A stretch of DNA of 64,000 nt. Origin: Mytilus edulis. Lineage: Eukaryota; Mollusca; Bivalvia; Mytilida; Mytilidae. The stretch covers positions 46,708,830 to 46,772,829 of the forward strand of contig NC_092344.1 in NCBI RefSeq assembly GCF_963676685.1. The letters are read 5' to 3'. Position numbers and translations under genes: made by a program. Below, piece by piece: positions 39,201-51,175 of this stretch. The number at the start of each line of letters is the position of its first letter. Within the stretch, counting starts at the first letter, position 1. Under the pieces are notes generated by a model. That model saw only the letters and a list, made by a program, of their open reading frames with translations. It was not told the DNA's origin and did no database searches.

Positions 39201-42200
39201 ATGAACAGCGAAAAGCTTGCGTTGTTTACATTGTTCATTCTTATTGTGGATGTAGTCACGGCATTTCAATTAATGTTCAATAGGTAAGTACGTAATTACA
39301 GATGAGTCAGAATAGGTTAATCTAAAATAAAAGTATCATTTATTTGTTTATTTGTTAATTTCTGCTATAATTTGACATTTTGGTAAGATTTTGTTTTCTC
39401 ATTTCCTTATTGAATCTAGTTGAGTTATGTTTGATCCGATAAAACAAAACATGTCTTACGTCAGTTATAATTTAGTTCTTATCATTTAGGTTTGCTTCCC
39501 TTGTTTTATTTGTGTCACTGCATACACATATGACGTAATGATGATCTTGTTTCTCGAAACAGAAGTAAGACCAAAAAAAAAAAAGATCCTAAAAAATTGC
39601 CGAATTAATTCAAAAAAATCATGTCAATACAAGTTAAAAAATTCATTAAGATTCATATTCATAATAATGTAGGCAGCCGTAAAACTTTTGCTGTAAAAAC
39701 TACTGAATAATTTATCTATAACTTGTTTGTCATCGGCTATGATTTTATATATAAAAAAAAAGAAGATTTGGTATGATCGCCAATGAGACAACTGTCCACA
39801 AGAGACCAAAATGACACAGACATTAACAACTATAGGTCACCGTACGGCCTTCAACAATGAGCAAAGCCCATACCGCATAGTCAGCTATAAAAGGCCCCAA
39901 TATGACAATGTAAAACAATTCAAACGAGAAAACAAGTATATAACTCATAAACAAACGACAACCACTGAATTACAGGCTCCTGACTTTGGACAGGCACATA
40001 AATACATGATGTGGCGGGGTTAAGCATGTTAGCGGGATCCCAACCTCCCCTAAACGGGTACTTGAACATCCCAACAACAAAATGACACTAGGAACAGATC
40101 TGAGAGTACTTGCAGTTATCTGACAGCTAGTTCAAAGCCACTAACAACTAATAAAAAAAAATCATGCATCTGAGACTTAAATAGCAATCCGTACAGATAT
40201 AACATTCAATAGATTTAGTTTAAAGAAGTCATAAACAGTCAGAGAAAAACTTGACATTGTGCAATGCCAAGATACAGGTATCGACAGATCAAGATTCATG
40301 AATGTGTATATGTATATAACATACTAGTAATATTTAGTTTGCTTTTAATTTACTGATAACAAAATCAATATGTATACCAATAAAAACAATATTCAATGAT
40401 CTGATTACAGTGTTGAATTGGTTACCTTTAAGAAAAAAATGTGTTTAAAGGAGAAATAAGTTTACAAGGATCATTTCTAAATTTCCGGTTAACAACATTT
40501 CCGTAAAAATGAGGATGTACTATCCCGTTTGAAATACGATTTCTGCAGGTACAACCAAACTTCAAAACCAAATCTGTATATCTATGGAAAAAAATAGTAA
40601 AGGTTTTAAGTAATTTATGGAAACGATAACCCTGGTTTAATTATTTACCAGTAATACATAGATTACGTTCGTTAAAATTAAAAACAAGATTAGTGTAGTT
40701 TATATTCTTAGATTGTTTAAGCCAAATAAATCCAAGACAGACAAAAAAAGTTGGTAGGTTACATGTTTAAGTAGAAAATGGAAATGGGGAATGTTTCAGT
40801 GAGATAACAACCTGACCAAAGAATCGCTTCCAGTAAGACGTCAAATTCAACAACAAAAGAAACGAATGAATAAACGAACTACAATGCACAGAATGTTATA
40901 TTTGCGATTAAAAAATGTACGAAGACGTCCATAAATATGTAAATTGGGTCGATCTAAAAAAAAAAATTATTTGAATACCTTTTGTTGTTGAGGGTTTTTC
41001 ACAAGTATAGCAGTTAGCAGAGCAGTGCAAGTTTCCTATATACATCAAATTATACATTTTACCAATACAATAACGTAAATCCAAATTTCACAAGAATTAA
41101 TCCAACTAGCGTTTTTACTATCCAATAACTTACAAGTACGAAAAAGACAGGACAGAAGTATATTTTGTCTATATATTTTGTATTTGCACAACGTTTGAAA
41201 GTGAATCATGCATTTGTTCTAAAATAAGATTTTAGACCAGATAAAATTTAAAAGTTGACATAATTCGACATCGGGAATTGTTAATTTGCTTTGACGTCCG
41301 AAAAAACCTAAATGATCAACTTATGCATTGTAACTTTTAGAGTCATTTTGTCTGAAAGAACGTGCGATATCATATTATGAAATTGATTGTCAAAACATAA
41401 CAAAAGCACAAGTAAAGAACGTTTATGTATTCAATATAAATCAAAACACAAAGATTATTCCAGCTATTTGATTTAGGCGTTGAGAACCTTTGGTGATCCC
41501 ACAGTTTAAATGTTTATAAGTACGTCGTGAGATAACCTTATCTGATCAGATTTCTAAATTTTGTTGTTTCTTTCTTTTTCTGTTTGTATGTAAGGAACGT
41601 AGACGGATCCCAATCTAAACAGATGCAACTTAGACCGGATACTCACTTTGTCATCACTGACAGGTAGTACGGGATGATATTTTTCATCCTATACGAGTGA
41701 AGGATAGGGTTTACTGGACGTATACAAGAGGGTGTAAAAGACAATACATATAATTTCAACCAAACAACCCAATGAGCATTTAATAGAAAAAATCTTACTT
41801 AAAAATACCAACAAGGTGATAGCTAAAGTCTAACTAATAAACTTAGTAGGCATACAGTATGTGCATCTCAACTAAAAAAAAATACCATCAACAGGACAAA
41901 CACGTTGACATGTCTGTCTGCATACTAATTGAGTCGTATAGTCCAAGTCGAGATTATTAGACTAAGTTTAGTTTAATCAAATTAACGTGTTTTATTTTCG
42001 TGAGTTAGCAGTTTAAAAGAGCTGCTTTTTTAAGAAGAATCATACACATTTTGGATATTTAGCAAATTATTTAAGTACAGTGTGAACATTTAACAATTTT
42101 TCGGATTACAGTGATGGCTGGTCCAAAGTTACAGATGGGGACATAATAAGTATAGTCGTGATCACATTGTTTAATGTGTGTGTCTTGGTAGCAGACATTT

Positions 42201-45200
42201 ACGCTGTAGCGGAAACTATACTTTCACGGAAATTGGTACGTCAATTTAGTTTTTAACATTCAAAGTTCAAAAATACTGTATGTATATACATTTGTACATC
42301 TCTTTTCTTTGTTAACGTTTTGCATTGCCTCACATCAACTTATTTTGAAAATCACGTAATGAACTTTTAAATTTCTGAAACTAGTCAGCAAACACTTCAT
42401 TTAGCTATTTCTACATAGTAACGTTTGTTGGCGTGGTAACGTACAGTGGATACATTGGAACTCTGTCTAAGGTTATGATTACCGGTATAACTTTTGTAAT
42501 CTTAATATTCATGATCTCATTTAAACATCATGTCCGACGATATAACGTATCATTTGAATGTTCTTTAACCTTAACAAATCTTTATTTTTTTTACAAAGTC
42601 AATGTAATGAACTTAAGAAAACAAGTGTCAAATGCCAAATGCCAATTACCATAACATATAGTATGTTTCTTTAACTGATTTTGCCTATTAAGAAAGAGAA
42701 AGACAAATTCCGTGTCTTTTTTTACTTTTTAACTTGCGTTGTTTTCTGTTTCTCATATTTGGTTTTTGTATTATCATAAATCAGGACATCTATTTTTTTC
42801 TAGGACGATGTTTCATTATGCTCCATATGTAGGGGTACAGCGGAACGATTTGACGATTGGAAATGGACCCGAAAGTGGAGACATTTTATTCTGAGAGATC
42901 ATCGTGACATGAAAGGTAAATATAAAAATATTATTTGAACCGGTTTTGTATATATTATTAACCTTGTATCTTTGATTTTATTTTTAACAATGTCAAAACT
43001 TGGTTCTTTGTAATTTACTAGACTAGTAAACCGAGGTGAATTACGATAACTCCCAATGTATGGTTACTCGAATAGATTTTTAACAAAGGCTTACATGGCA
43101 ACCAATTGTTAAACGTTTTGAATAATCCTTTTTATTATTTTTATTGATTAGAAGACACAACATTAAGGGAAGTAGTTAAAGATTTGTTGATTCAAGCTTT
43201 AAAAACAAATTCTGCAGCTTCGTTTTTATCAAATGGTACCTATAAGCATAATAGTGAAAAGCTGTTGATATCATAAAATGAAGAAGGAAAAAAAATTGTA
43301 TAAAATATAGCCATTCGGATTTCTGCATCATCGACATATTAATTCAAATTGATATAGAATGCCAAAGTGAATTATGAAACGTCACACAGTTTTTACGTTA
43401 CAATCTGGTATTGCACCATATTAACAATAATAACAATTACATCATGTTTACTTATTGCGTCAGGTTTTCGTCATTTCAAATATTAACACACATTTCCATT
43501 TTAGTTTGTACAAATCCTTGGTTTCTATACAATGTATTTAATAAACATGCAAAACTAGGCTAAATGCATGGCTTTGTGTAATAGTATAAACTGTCAATTT
43601 GATCTTTCTCTTGTTTGTTTTTTATTATTTCCTTTTGCAGATTATCATTCATTAATTGCAAAACTGTTCCGTCGATGGAGAGTGTCAAATTTGAAATCAA
43701 ATATCCATATTAAAGGGTAACTAGCTGTCAAATTCATGGTCACCGATTTGACTTTAATTCTCATATTTGATTTATAACGATGTAAAACATTTATCCAAAC
43801 TATCAAAAGTCTAAAATAAACAGTTTACAGAGCACTGGGTAGATAATATATAGGTTCGTTTCGTGTTTATTTTAGTCCAGATGCCATCTAATTAATAAAA
43901 TTAACGGTATCAATTTTCTTGCACCAGATGCGCATTTCGACAATACATGTCTCTTCAGTGGTGCTCGTGGCCAAAATATTTGAAATCCAAAGCTTATATA
44001 AAAGATGAAGAGCTATAATCCAAAAGGTCCAAAAAGTATAGCCAAATCCGTGAAAGGAATCAGAGCTTTTCATGAGGGAGATACATTCCTTAATTTATAA
44101 TAATTTCTATCATTTTGTAACAGCAAATTTTAATAACACAAAAACAATCCGTATTTTCATGCCAGTACCGAAGTACTGGCTACTGGGCTGGTGATACCCT
44201 CGGGGACTAATAGTCTACCAGCAGAGGCATCGACCCAGTGATAGTAATAAAATTAACGGTATCAATTTTCTTGCACCAGATTCGCATTTCGACAATACAT
44301 GTCTCTTCAGTGATGCTCGTGGCCAAAATATTTGAAATCCAAAGCTTATATAAAAGACGAAGAGCTATAATCCAAAAGGTCCAAAAAGTATAGCCAAATC
44401 CGTGAAAGGAATCAGAGCTTTACATGAGGTAGATACATTCCTTAATTTATAATAATTTCTATCATTTTGTAACAGCAAATTTTAATAACACAAAAAAAAA
44501 TCCGTATTTTCATGCCAGTACCGAAGTACTGGCTACTATCGATTTGACCTCAGATGACCATATAAGCGATGTAAACATAAATAAAGATATGAATAGATTA
44601 AACCAACACGTGCAATTGGATTTTTATAGGTCTGTTTGATTTTATTTTATAGATTAAAAATAGATGTTTCTCATGTTTTTAACCGTATAAGAATGATTTC
44701 ATGTGCATCGAATTAGTAATCAAATGATTTACCGTAGTTTCACTTTCATTGTTGACATTCTTTTTCTTTAAATAACCAGTACACGTACAATGCATGCGTT
44801 GTCAATTTTATAGCAAGGGGTTAAATTGAAGTTCACATGAATACGGATTTAAAGAGGTCGACTCATTCACTTGCAAGTGAATAACTAATTATCAATGTTT
44901 CTTAGCGTAATTTGACAAAATTGAACCTTTTTGGCTGCAAAAAGCGAACTGTTATTTCACTATTTCACTTTCATCATTGATTGAACAGAAAAACAAAAAA
45001 AAATAGATTTTTTATATGTCTTGTAGCTAGTGCCCTTTAACATTTCCTATTTTTGGAGAAAAAAAAATTATTTAAATTTCATGGCCCTTGATGATTTGCA
45101 ACACAAGTACTTCTTTTTTTCTTCAAAAGATAATAAAAATGTTCTCATTGAATTGTGAAAAATTTGGTGTTTTACTTACTAGTATATATTATCTGATCTA

Positions 45201-45274
45201 TATTATCCAAATCTCGTGAGTTAATAAATGTATTGTTCTTTTATAGGGATGATCAGCACTGTTTGAAGAACTAG
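39201..45274 (+). CDS. Five-exon gene for a 140-residue putative two-pass membrane protein, family not recognised
   Basis: Exons: 39201-39283, 42112-42235, 42804-42915, 43641-43716, 45247-45274. Every junction is GT/AG with good donors (AG|GTAAGT, TTG|GTACGT, AAG|GTAAAT, AGG|GTAACT), acceptors are preceded by T-rich tracts, and phases match at all four joins. The product starts MNSEKLALFTLFILIVDVV, a hydrophobic segment at residues 6-26 that may be a signal anchor. A second hydrophobic segment spans 39-61 (IISIVVITLFNVCVLVA). Then come a CSIC pair (75-78) and a basic, tryptophan-rich tail (DWKWTRKWRHF at 87-97; KLFRRWRV at 114-121). The tail is probably cytosolic, an inference from its charge. 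The start is the first ATG after the 5' sequence; an upstream exon cannot be excluded. Intron 1 holds dispersed repeats. Spliced reads would confirm the model. Confidence 0.75.
39762..40090 (-). repeat. Retroelement end, 'CACCGTACGGCCTTCAA' family, copy 1 (in intron 1)
   Basis: It begins at an A-run with GAAGAT and continues with 'gccaatgagacaactgtcc', CACCGTACGGCCTTCAACAA, 'cccataccgcatagtcagct' and GATGTGGCGGGGTTAA. A shorter copy at 59622-59790 shares the same left end but stops earlier on the right. A fixed left end with a variable right end is the mark of 5' truncation, so the element runs on the minus strand. The 70-codon open frame across it (39811-40023) is not considered a gene. Confidence 0.8.
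40785..40865. repeat. Dispersed repeat 'GGAAATGGGGAATGT' family, copy 1
   Basis: The segment 'tggaaatggggaatgt' followed by 'gataacaacctgaccaaag' matches 51945-52010, where it reads 'gacaacaaatcgaccatag'. It is a short, truncated copy of a repeat that I recall as widespread in bivalves, and it lies in intron 1 of the five-exon gene. Confidence 0.65.
43893..44537. repeat. Two direct copies of a 292-bp repeat around a 60-bp spacer (in intron 4)
   Basis: 43893-44184 and 44245-44537 are about 97% alike by eye: both start 'taataaaattaacggtatc' and end at 'gaagtactggctact'. The spacer at 44185-44244 contains GGGCTGGTGATACCCTCGGG, which is also found at 56255-56310 between two related units. Both loci therefore hold pieces of one head-to-tail repeat family with a period of about 330-352 bp, and not a chance duplication. 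They lie in intron 4 of the five-exon gene. Confidence 0.88.
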
Positions 45275-45538
45275 ATATGAAAGCTTAAAAGAGCAGGGAC
45301 AGCAGAAGAAGATTAATCTTTAAACAATCAGAATTATAGCAAATAATTTGCATTATCATTTACTTACATTTTCTTTTATAATATGTTTATAATGACTAAT
45401 ATATGATGTAACATGATTATTCATCCTCTATGGGATATTTATAACAAAAATCATTGAATCACATGAAATACGATTCAAAATGAAGTTTTTCACTGATAGC
45501 AGCTATGTGTTTATATTAATCTATGGCAAATATCTCTA

Positions 45539-45544
45539 AATAAA
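45539..45544 (+). promoter_or_regulatory. Candidate polyadenylation signal AATAAA for the five-exon gene
   Basis: AATAAA lies 265 bp after the stop codon at 45274, a plausible 3' UTR length. In sequence this AT-rich the hexamer is expected often, so this is only a candidate. Confidence 0.35.
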
Positions 45545-45887
45545 TATCATTGAAATTCCTAAAAGCAAAAATATAAAATAGTACATAATCTATTTATGGC
45601 TATTTCTAAAGAACAATTTTGAAACTGAGTTACGTGTCTACTTTACATGCGATATTGATAAATGAGGGTTTTTTCCATCAAATTTGAAAATAAAAGTATG
45701 CATTTTACGTATGCAGTCATTATTATCCTTTATTTGTTGTTTAAATTACAACTAACTTTACAGTGTTGTCCTCCTGGCTTATTCCATAATTGGTTGCTTT
45801 GTTTGAAAGTTTGTCTAAATATTGTTTCATTTTTCTCTCAGAAACCTAATCCATAAAAGTTGGAAATGATTGCGAATAAAAGTTAAA

Positions 45888-46278
45888 AGGGGGGTATGAA
45901 CTTTGCGCCGATTTTTAAAATGTTCATTCTTTCATTTGCGCCGAATTCATTTTTACATTAGCGCCGATTTCATTTTTACATTTGCGCAGATTTTATATTT
46001 GCTCATTATTGCATTTACAGTTTAACACAGGTGAGTTAAACCTTGTACATGGACTATACCGTAAAGGTATATTGGTTAAATCTTTTTATGAAAGTTGTTC
46101 ATTTATGTTTATGTTTTTTTTATTGTATCAGTACGTAAGCCAGAAAAAGAAAAGATGGATTTCGTTATTGACAATTATGACAAATATATGTTCATAACAT
46201 TTGAAAAAATAAATAGGGGCAAATGAAAGAAAAATACGACGCAAATGAAATGCAGATCGGCGCAAATGCAAAACGCCG
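45888..46278. mobile_element. Small inverted-repeat element with 'TTTGCGCCGAT' words at both ends
   Basis: The left end carries four direct copies of TTTGCGCCGATTT-like words (two perfect cores and two variants) separated by 'cattttta'. The right end carries the reverse complement: GGGGCAAATGAA, GACGCAAATGAAAT and ATCGGCGCAAATGC. The outer ends are less exact than in the element at 31560 and no target duplication is clear. It has the same design of motif arrays facing each other and no gene inside. Confidence 0.6.
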
Positions 46279-47233
46279 GTAAGAAGAACATAGTTTGTTT
46301 TTACTTTCATTACGATCTCATATAGCAACTAACTAGTACTCATACCCAGATAACACAACGAATTTTAGCAGAAATCACGATAATGTAAAACTTGTTTACA
46401 AGGTATCGAATAAAAAAATTCCTTAAGGGGGTGTAGTATTTATGTAGTTACCCACAAAAGATAACAGAAGGTTATTTCAAGATTATTACTCTATATTCCA
46501 GTTATATATTATATAGTATACATTCCAATTTCCTGAACAATTCTCATCCATTCCTGATCATTAAAAATACCACGACTTACAATTTGTCATCAAATTTCTG
46601 TAACTAGCTTTTACAATTATAGTATTATTTATATAATCTATAAATGTTTTGTCAACTATTTGTGATTGAGGAGTTAAAATCTGACCAACCAGACGATAAA
46701 TTTGTTAATTTTAGTGGTAGCTTTTCTTAAACAGAATAATCCGCTCGTCGGGTTTCTGACGTATTGATTACATCACTTTTTGTTATATTATATACTATCT
46801 CTGACGGAATTCAGCATTTTTTGTGATTTTACTTTTGACGGACGACGAATTGAATAATTGTTTACCTTGCAAATCGTAAAACTGCAGATATAAAACTGAC
46901 TAATCCTGTAGGTACTGATGCATTTGAAATGGACAACGTTCAAAATAAGTGTTTGTAATACTTTTTCATCATGGCTATTGTTAAAAGAAATATAATATGT
47001 TTCTTAATAACTTTACATGTAGAACATTCATAGAATAATGTTGTGTTTAGCAAATTATGAAGACATCGTGCACAACACGAAAGGGTGTCCTGCTATATAT
47101 CTACGAAAGACGTTCTATCCTACTACGTTCATATAAGTGTATTCTATGAGAATAATCATTTATATAGTTGTTTTAGCTATATTTACTCACATCTTTTTTG
47201 TTTTGTTTTGATACATAGATTTTGATGTAAGCA

Positions 47234-47729
47234 TGTATACTTTGGCGCGGTCAATTACAATAAATTGTTGATGGTCAGTACATTATCAGTTTATTCGGTA
47301 CATGAATTGCACAGTAGAGTTGCAATCACATCTTCAAGTTAATCCAAATACTCTATGACCATAAAGCAATGTTTAGTCTAAATTAAGAACAGATGTCCAT
47401 AGCACGGTCTTGTGAGAAACTTTTTATTGGAGTAGTAACTTGAAGTACCAATTTGTATTATAGATGAGGATGAAATAACAAGTTGGATTGGAAATTATAA
47501 TTGTGAATCTTTACAAATATTATATATACATGAACTGTTATATGATTAAACATATGAACATGTGAACATTAAACAGACTTCGTTACTATTATATAGACAG
47601 TAGTGAGTATACGAAGAAACTTTGCATTAGCTAGTTCCTTATGTAAACGGGCAACATGGATTACGATTCCGTATACATAGATCCGAAATAATGAATAGGT
47701 ACAAAACGACAAAAGAAAGACCCGTTACA
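47234..47729 (+). repeat. 5' LTR
   Basis: It shares with 49096-49604 long common stretches, among them 'gttgatggtcagta', 'ccataaagcaatgtttagtc', 'tgtattatagatgaggatga' and 'attatatagacagtagtgag'. It begins TG and ends CA as LTRs do. Confidence 0.85.
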
Positions 47730-48147
47730 TTTGGTGGAGGTATCCGAATTTACAATGCTGAACGAATATTTTAGAACGCGAAATTGGGACAATAGCGCCT
47801 AGTCATGGTGTGTGCAGAAAGCAGTAACAGTGCGTTTCCACTATAGTAAAACTATAGGATAGGTGAAATGGAAAATGTAGGCGTGGAAATAAATTAGGAC
47901 AACTTTGTATACGCCATAATGTTAGTAACTTGAATGTATATAATTGGGAAGCTTTGTTTGTGTCGGTATTTTTTTCCATCTTTTCTGGATACGCATTTGC
48001 CAACCATTATGATGAATGTTAACGTTTTTACTAAGGAGTATATTATTCAAACTTTGAAAAACATTCGAGAAGACTCTCGTGAGAATTTTCGATGAATTCA
48101 AACCTGAGATGTTGTAAAAGACTAGCAGTAAACGTGTATATTTAAAC

Positions 48148-48297
48148 TGTTGTGTTGGTGACAATGTTCATATGTATAAACCAGTTTTGACTCCCGACCC
48201 GCGCAATCTGAAACCACCAACCAGTGCGTTGTTTGGATTAAATAAAGATGACATTCCTGTTGACAATTTCGTACAGTCAAGTGGCACAAAATGTTGA
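48148..48297 (+). pseudogene. Integrase C-terminal remnant inside the deleted LTR element
   Basis: The frame reads CVGDNVHMYKPVLTPDPRN and goes on to a stop at 48297. A VGD-V-VYKP-L-PDP-R pattern is the usual end of the integrase C-terminal barrel in Ty3/gypsy polyproteins. The catalytic DDE core and everything upstream are missing, so this is a relic. The assignment relies on the motif only. Confidence 0.6.
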
Positions 48298-49095
48298 AAC
48301 CGATGACGTCATGAGGACATTATTTTTATTTTTGTAAATTACTTTTAAAGCTTTTTTTTTGAATTTGTATTTTTTATTTCGTTTTTAAATTGTATATTAT
48401 TTTGCGTTAATTTCGTTTGATTTTGTGTATAACATTGCTAGTTTTAATCTCTTGTCATTATGAGAGTGGGCATGTTGTGTGTAGTTGTGTAGTCAAGGGT
48501 TTCTTATAATTATAATGCATGTACATGGCAGTGCACATGAAGTTGATTGACAATTTTGGTCATTCTAATGTGATACGGTCACATAGTAATGAAGGAAATG
48601 CAGCTAACGAGATGTTGATTTTCGTTTAAATGGATCAATTTGATTGTCCAGAGATAGTAATAAGTTGATTATAATTTTAATTATTTGACCATTTAGTTTA
48701 CGCTTGGATTAACGATACAAAATTGCGATTAGACCTTACTATAATGTATTTGAATAGATTAATGATTGTCAAACTTGTTCAATATATTTTTTATTTTGTA
48801 TATTTTTATATGATTTTTGTCTTAATGCCTTATTATGTGGTCAAAACATCAAAAGTTTAAAAGTTGAAAGGATAATTCAGATTTTAAGAGAATCTGTTTG
48901 CAAGTTTTCCACAACTGTTCACGATGTAAAATGATAAATTACATGGCATAACATTTATTATTTGATTTATTATTTGTTTTTTCTTAGTTTAGATGTTTTA
49001 AGTAGTTTTAGTAAAAGAAAATTGATTTTTTTTTTCACATTGCCTCCCATACTTTATTATCATAATTTTTTTTAGTTTTTTTGTTAAGCGGGGAG

Positions 49096-49604
49096 TTATA
49101 TGGCGTAGTCAATTACATCAAAGAGTTGATGGTCAGTATTAAATCAGTGTAATGATCTTTCATCTTGATTAATATGACAGCTTATACGGTACATGAGTTG
49201 CACAGTAGAGTTGCAATAGCATCTATTAGTTTATCAAACTACTCTACGACCATAAAGCAATGTTTAGTCCAAATTAAGAGCAGAAGTTCATAGAACGATC
49301 TTGAGAGACACTTGATATTGGAGTAGTACCTTGAAGTACCAAATTGTATTATAGATGAGGATGAAGTTGGATTGGAAATTATAATTGTGAACTTTTACAT
49401 ATATTATATATAAATGTACTGTTGATTAAACATGTGAACATTAAACAGACTTCGTTGCTATTATATAGACAGTAGTGAGCTTACGGAGAAACTTTTTATT
49501 GTAGTAAGTTCCCTATGTTAACGGGCAACATTGACAACGATACCGAACACATAGATCCAAAATAATGAGTAATCACAAAACGTCAAAAAAAAAGACCTGT
49601 TACA
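49096..49604 (+). repeat. 3' LTR
   Basis: Partner of the LTR at 47234. It carries about 30 bp not present in the first ('tgatctttcatcttgatta') and lacks a few short stretches, showing separate decay since insertion. Confidence 0.85.
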
Positions 49605-49734
49605 ATACAAAGTAAATCTTATGGGACTCTTATTAAACACATACATTGCGAGACCAAATGCGTCGAAAGTGTACTTGTTTATGTTATGCGTATATCACCT
49701 TCCATGCGAATCCAGACTCAGTATAAATGCAACA

Positions 49735-49945
49735 GTTCGAATTTGATGCGACTGTCATACAAGTTAGTGGTTTAGCTAGCTATAAATCCAAGTTCAATCC
49801 GACATTTTCTACAGAAAAAAATGACTGTACCAAGTAAGAAATATGACAGTTGTTATTCATTCGTTTGATGCGTTTGAGCTTTTGATTTTGCCATTTGATA
49901 AGGGACTTTCCATTTCGAATTTTCATGATTTTACTTTTTCCGTAA
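49735..49945 (+). repeat. 'CCTGTACCAAGTCAGG' family, copy 2
   Basis: It starts 'atttgatgcgactgtcatac', then 'agctagctataaatccaag', ACTGTACCAAGTAAGAAATA and 'gcgtttgagcttttgattttg'. The same order of words occurs at 36225-36490. Confidence 0.75.
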
Positions 49946-50034
49946 TGAATTTTAACACGTTTGCACACGCTGAAATGTCTCGCCTTCTTTACTAATCCTT
50001 GATATTATGTTGATAGTCCTAAATATAAAGCTTT

Positions 50035-50660
50035 ATTACAACTGACACATAAACGTTACATTAACAACGAAAACTAAACATTGACCAATGAACCATGAAA
50101 ATGAGGTCAAGGTCAGATGAACCATGTCAGACAGACATGTACAGCTAACAGTTCTTCCATACAGCAAATATAGTTGACCTATTGCTTATAGTGTGAAAAA
50201 CAGACCTAAGCACAAAAACTAAACGCTGAGGAATGAACCGTGAGAATGAGGTCAAGGTCAAATAAAACCTGCGCAAATGACATATAGATCATAAAATATT
50301 TTCCATACACCAAATATAGTAGCCTATTGCATACAGTATAAGAAAAAACGGACTAAAACACAAAAACTTAACTGTAACCACTGAACCATAAAATGATATC
50401 AAGGTTAGATGACACCTGCCTGTTGGACATGTATACATTAGAGTCTTTCCATACACCGAATATACTAGACCTATTGCTAATAGTATCTGAGATATGGAAT
50501 TAACCACCAAAACTGAACCTTGTTTTCCGATCCATGAAAAGAGGTCGAGATCAAGTGACAACTGTCTCACATGCACGAGGACCTTACAAGGTACCCACAT
50601 ACCAAATATAGTTATCCTACTACTTATTATAAGAGAAAATTTAACTTTACAAAAAATCTT
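50035..50660. repeat. Diverged tandem repeat, period 145-147 bp
   Basis: The 'gaggtcaaggtca' landmark falls at 50103, 50248, 50395 (decayed) and 50541 (decayed), with steps of 145, 147 and 146. A further copy at about 50789 is displaced by the minisatellite. Other shared words are 'ccatacaccaaatatagt' and 'gacctattgc'. Two copies contain AGGTCAAGGTCA, a direct repeat of the nuclear-receptor half-site AGGTCA. Confidence 0.85.
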
Positions 50661-50784
50661 AACTTTTTTTCAAGTAGTCACTGAACTATGGAACTTTTTT
50701 TCAAGTAGTCACTGAACTATTGAACTTTTTTTCAAGTAGTCACTGAACTATGGAACTTTTTTTCAAGTAGTCACTGAACTATGG
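50661..50784. repeat. 31-bp minisatellite, four copies
   Basis: Four near-identical 31-bp copies start at 50661, 50692, 50723 and 50754, each with a T7 run then CAAGTAGTCACTGAACTATGG (one copy has ATTG). The repeat has expanded locally from sequence within the surrounding 146-bp unit. Confidence 0.95.
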
Positions 50785-50925
50785 AAATAAGGTCAAGGAC
50801 ATTGGACATGTGACTGACGGAAACTTCGTAACATGAGGCATCTATATACATAGTATGAAGCATCCAAGTCTTTCACCTTCTAAAATATAAAGCTGATACT
50901 GCCGCCGTCGGATCACTATCCATAT

Positions 50926-50960
50926 GTCCAGCTTCCTGTGACAAAAGTCGCAGGCTCGAC
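50926..50960. other. Stem-loop at the end of the composite element
   Basis: CCTGTGAC and GTCGCAGG pair around an AAAA loop with one mismatch, and the outer GTCCAGC/GCTCGAC extends the stem imperfectly. The position at the tail of the repeat block suits a terminal hairpin of a rolling-circle element, but no CTRR end follows at once. Confidence 0.55.
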
Positions 50961-50999
50961 AAAAACTATGGCAAAGAGGACTAAGGCAGATAAATCGTT

Positions 51000-51175
51000 T
51001 TCTGTGACTTTTATATTATTTATTTGTGCGTTTCTCTGTGAAGGTGTTCTTGCGTTTGTTTGAGCTGTATTTCTGTCACATAGTTTTGTAATTTTAGCGA
51101 AATTTGAAAACATTGTCATTTAAGCGGGAGGTTTGGCTAGACAGAAAATCAGGTCAAACCAACCATTTATTAATC
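51000..51175 (+). repeat. Dispersed repeat fragment ('GCGGGAGGTTTGGCTAG')
   Basis: It contains 'tttgtgcgtttctctg', 'ctgtatttctgtcacatag' and GCGGGAGGTTTGGCTAG. The parallel part at 52938-52980 reads GTGCGAGGTTTGGCATG followed by the 'accaggttcaaccca' words, so both belong to one family; this copy is cut short on its right. Confidence 0.6.

Larger units (their letters stand above)
47234..49604 (+). mobile_element. Internally deleted LTR retrotransposon
   Basis: Two direct repeats of about 500 bp frame a 1366-bp middle. The first LTR runs 47234-47729 (TGTATA...GTTACA) and the second 49096-49604 (ending CTGTTACA). A possible primer-binding site (TGGTGGAGGTATCC) follows the first LTR almost directly. 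A purine-rich tract AAGCGGGGAG precedes the second. The middle keeps only an integrase-like tail; gag, protease, reverse transcriptase and RNase H are absent. The LTRs differ by many substitutions and indels, so it is old. The 5-bp flanks (AAGCA and ATACA) do not match. The integrase remnant suggests a Ty3/gypsy-type parent. Confidence 0.85.
50035..50960. mobile_element. Composite element: nucleosome-length tandem repeats, minisatellite and 3' stem-loop
   Basis: The block consists of about four to five diverged units of 145-147 bp, a 31-bp minisatellite inserted in the last unit, then a unique tail ending in a stem-loop. The layout (core repeats of about 150 bp, a simple repeat, and a 3' hairpin) resembles the bivalve 'pearl' elements regarded as non-autonomous Helitron/Helentron derivatives. 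No transposition protein is present. The comparison is from general knowledge, not a sequence match. Confidence 0.6.

Noticed and set aside
39811..40023. 70-codon open frame in intron 1 of the five-exon gene
   Set aside because: It lies in a truncated retroelement end that also occurs at 59622; orientation evidence places the element on the other strand.
50289..50600. 103-codon open frame on the minus strand
   Set aside because: It lies wholly inside the 146-bp tandem repeat; its length comes from the repeat and it has no domain.
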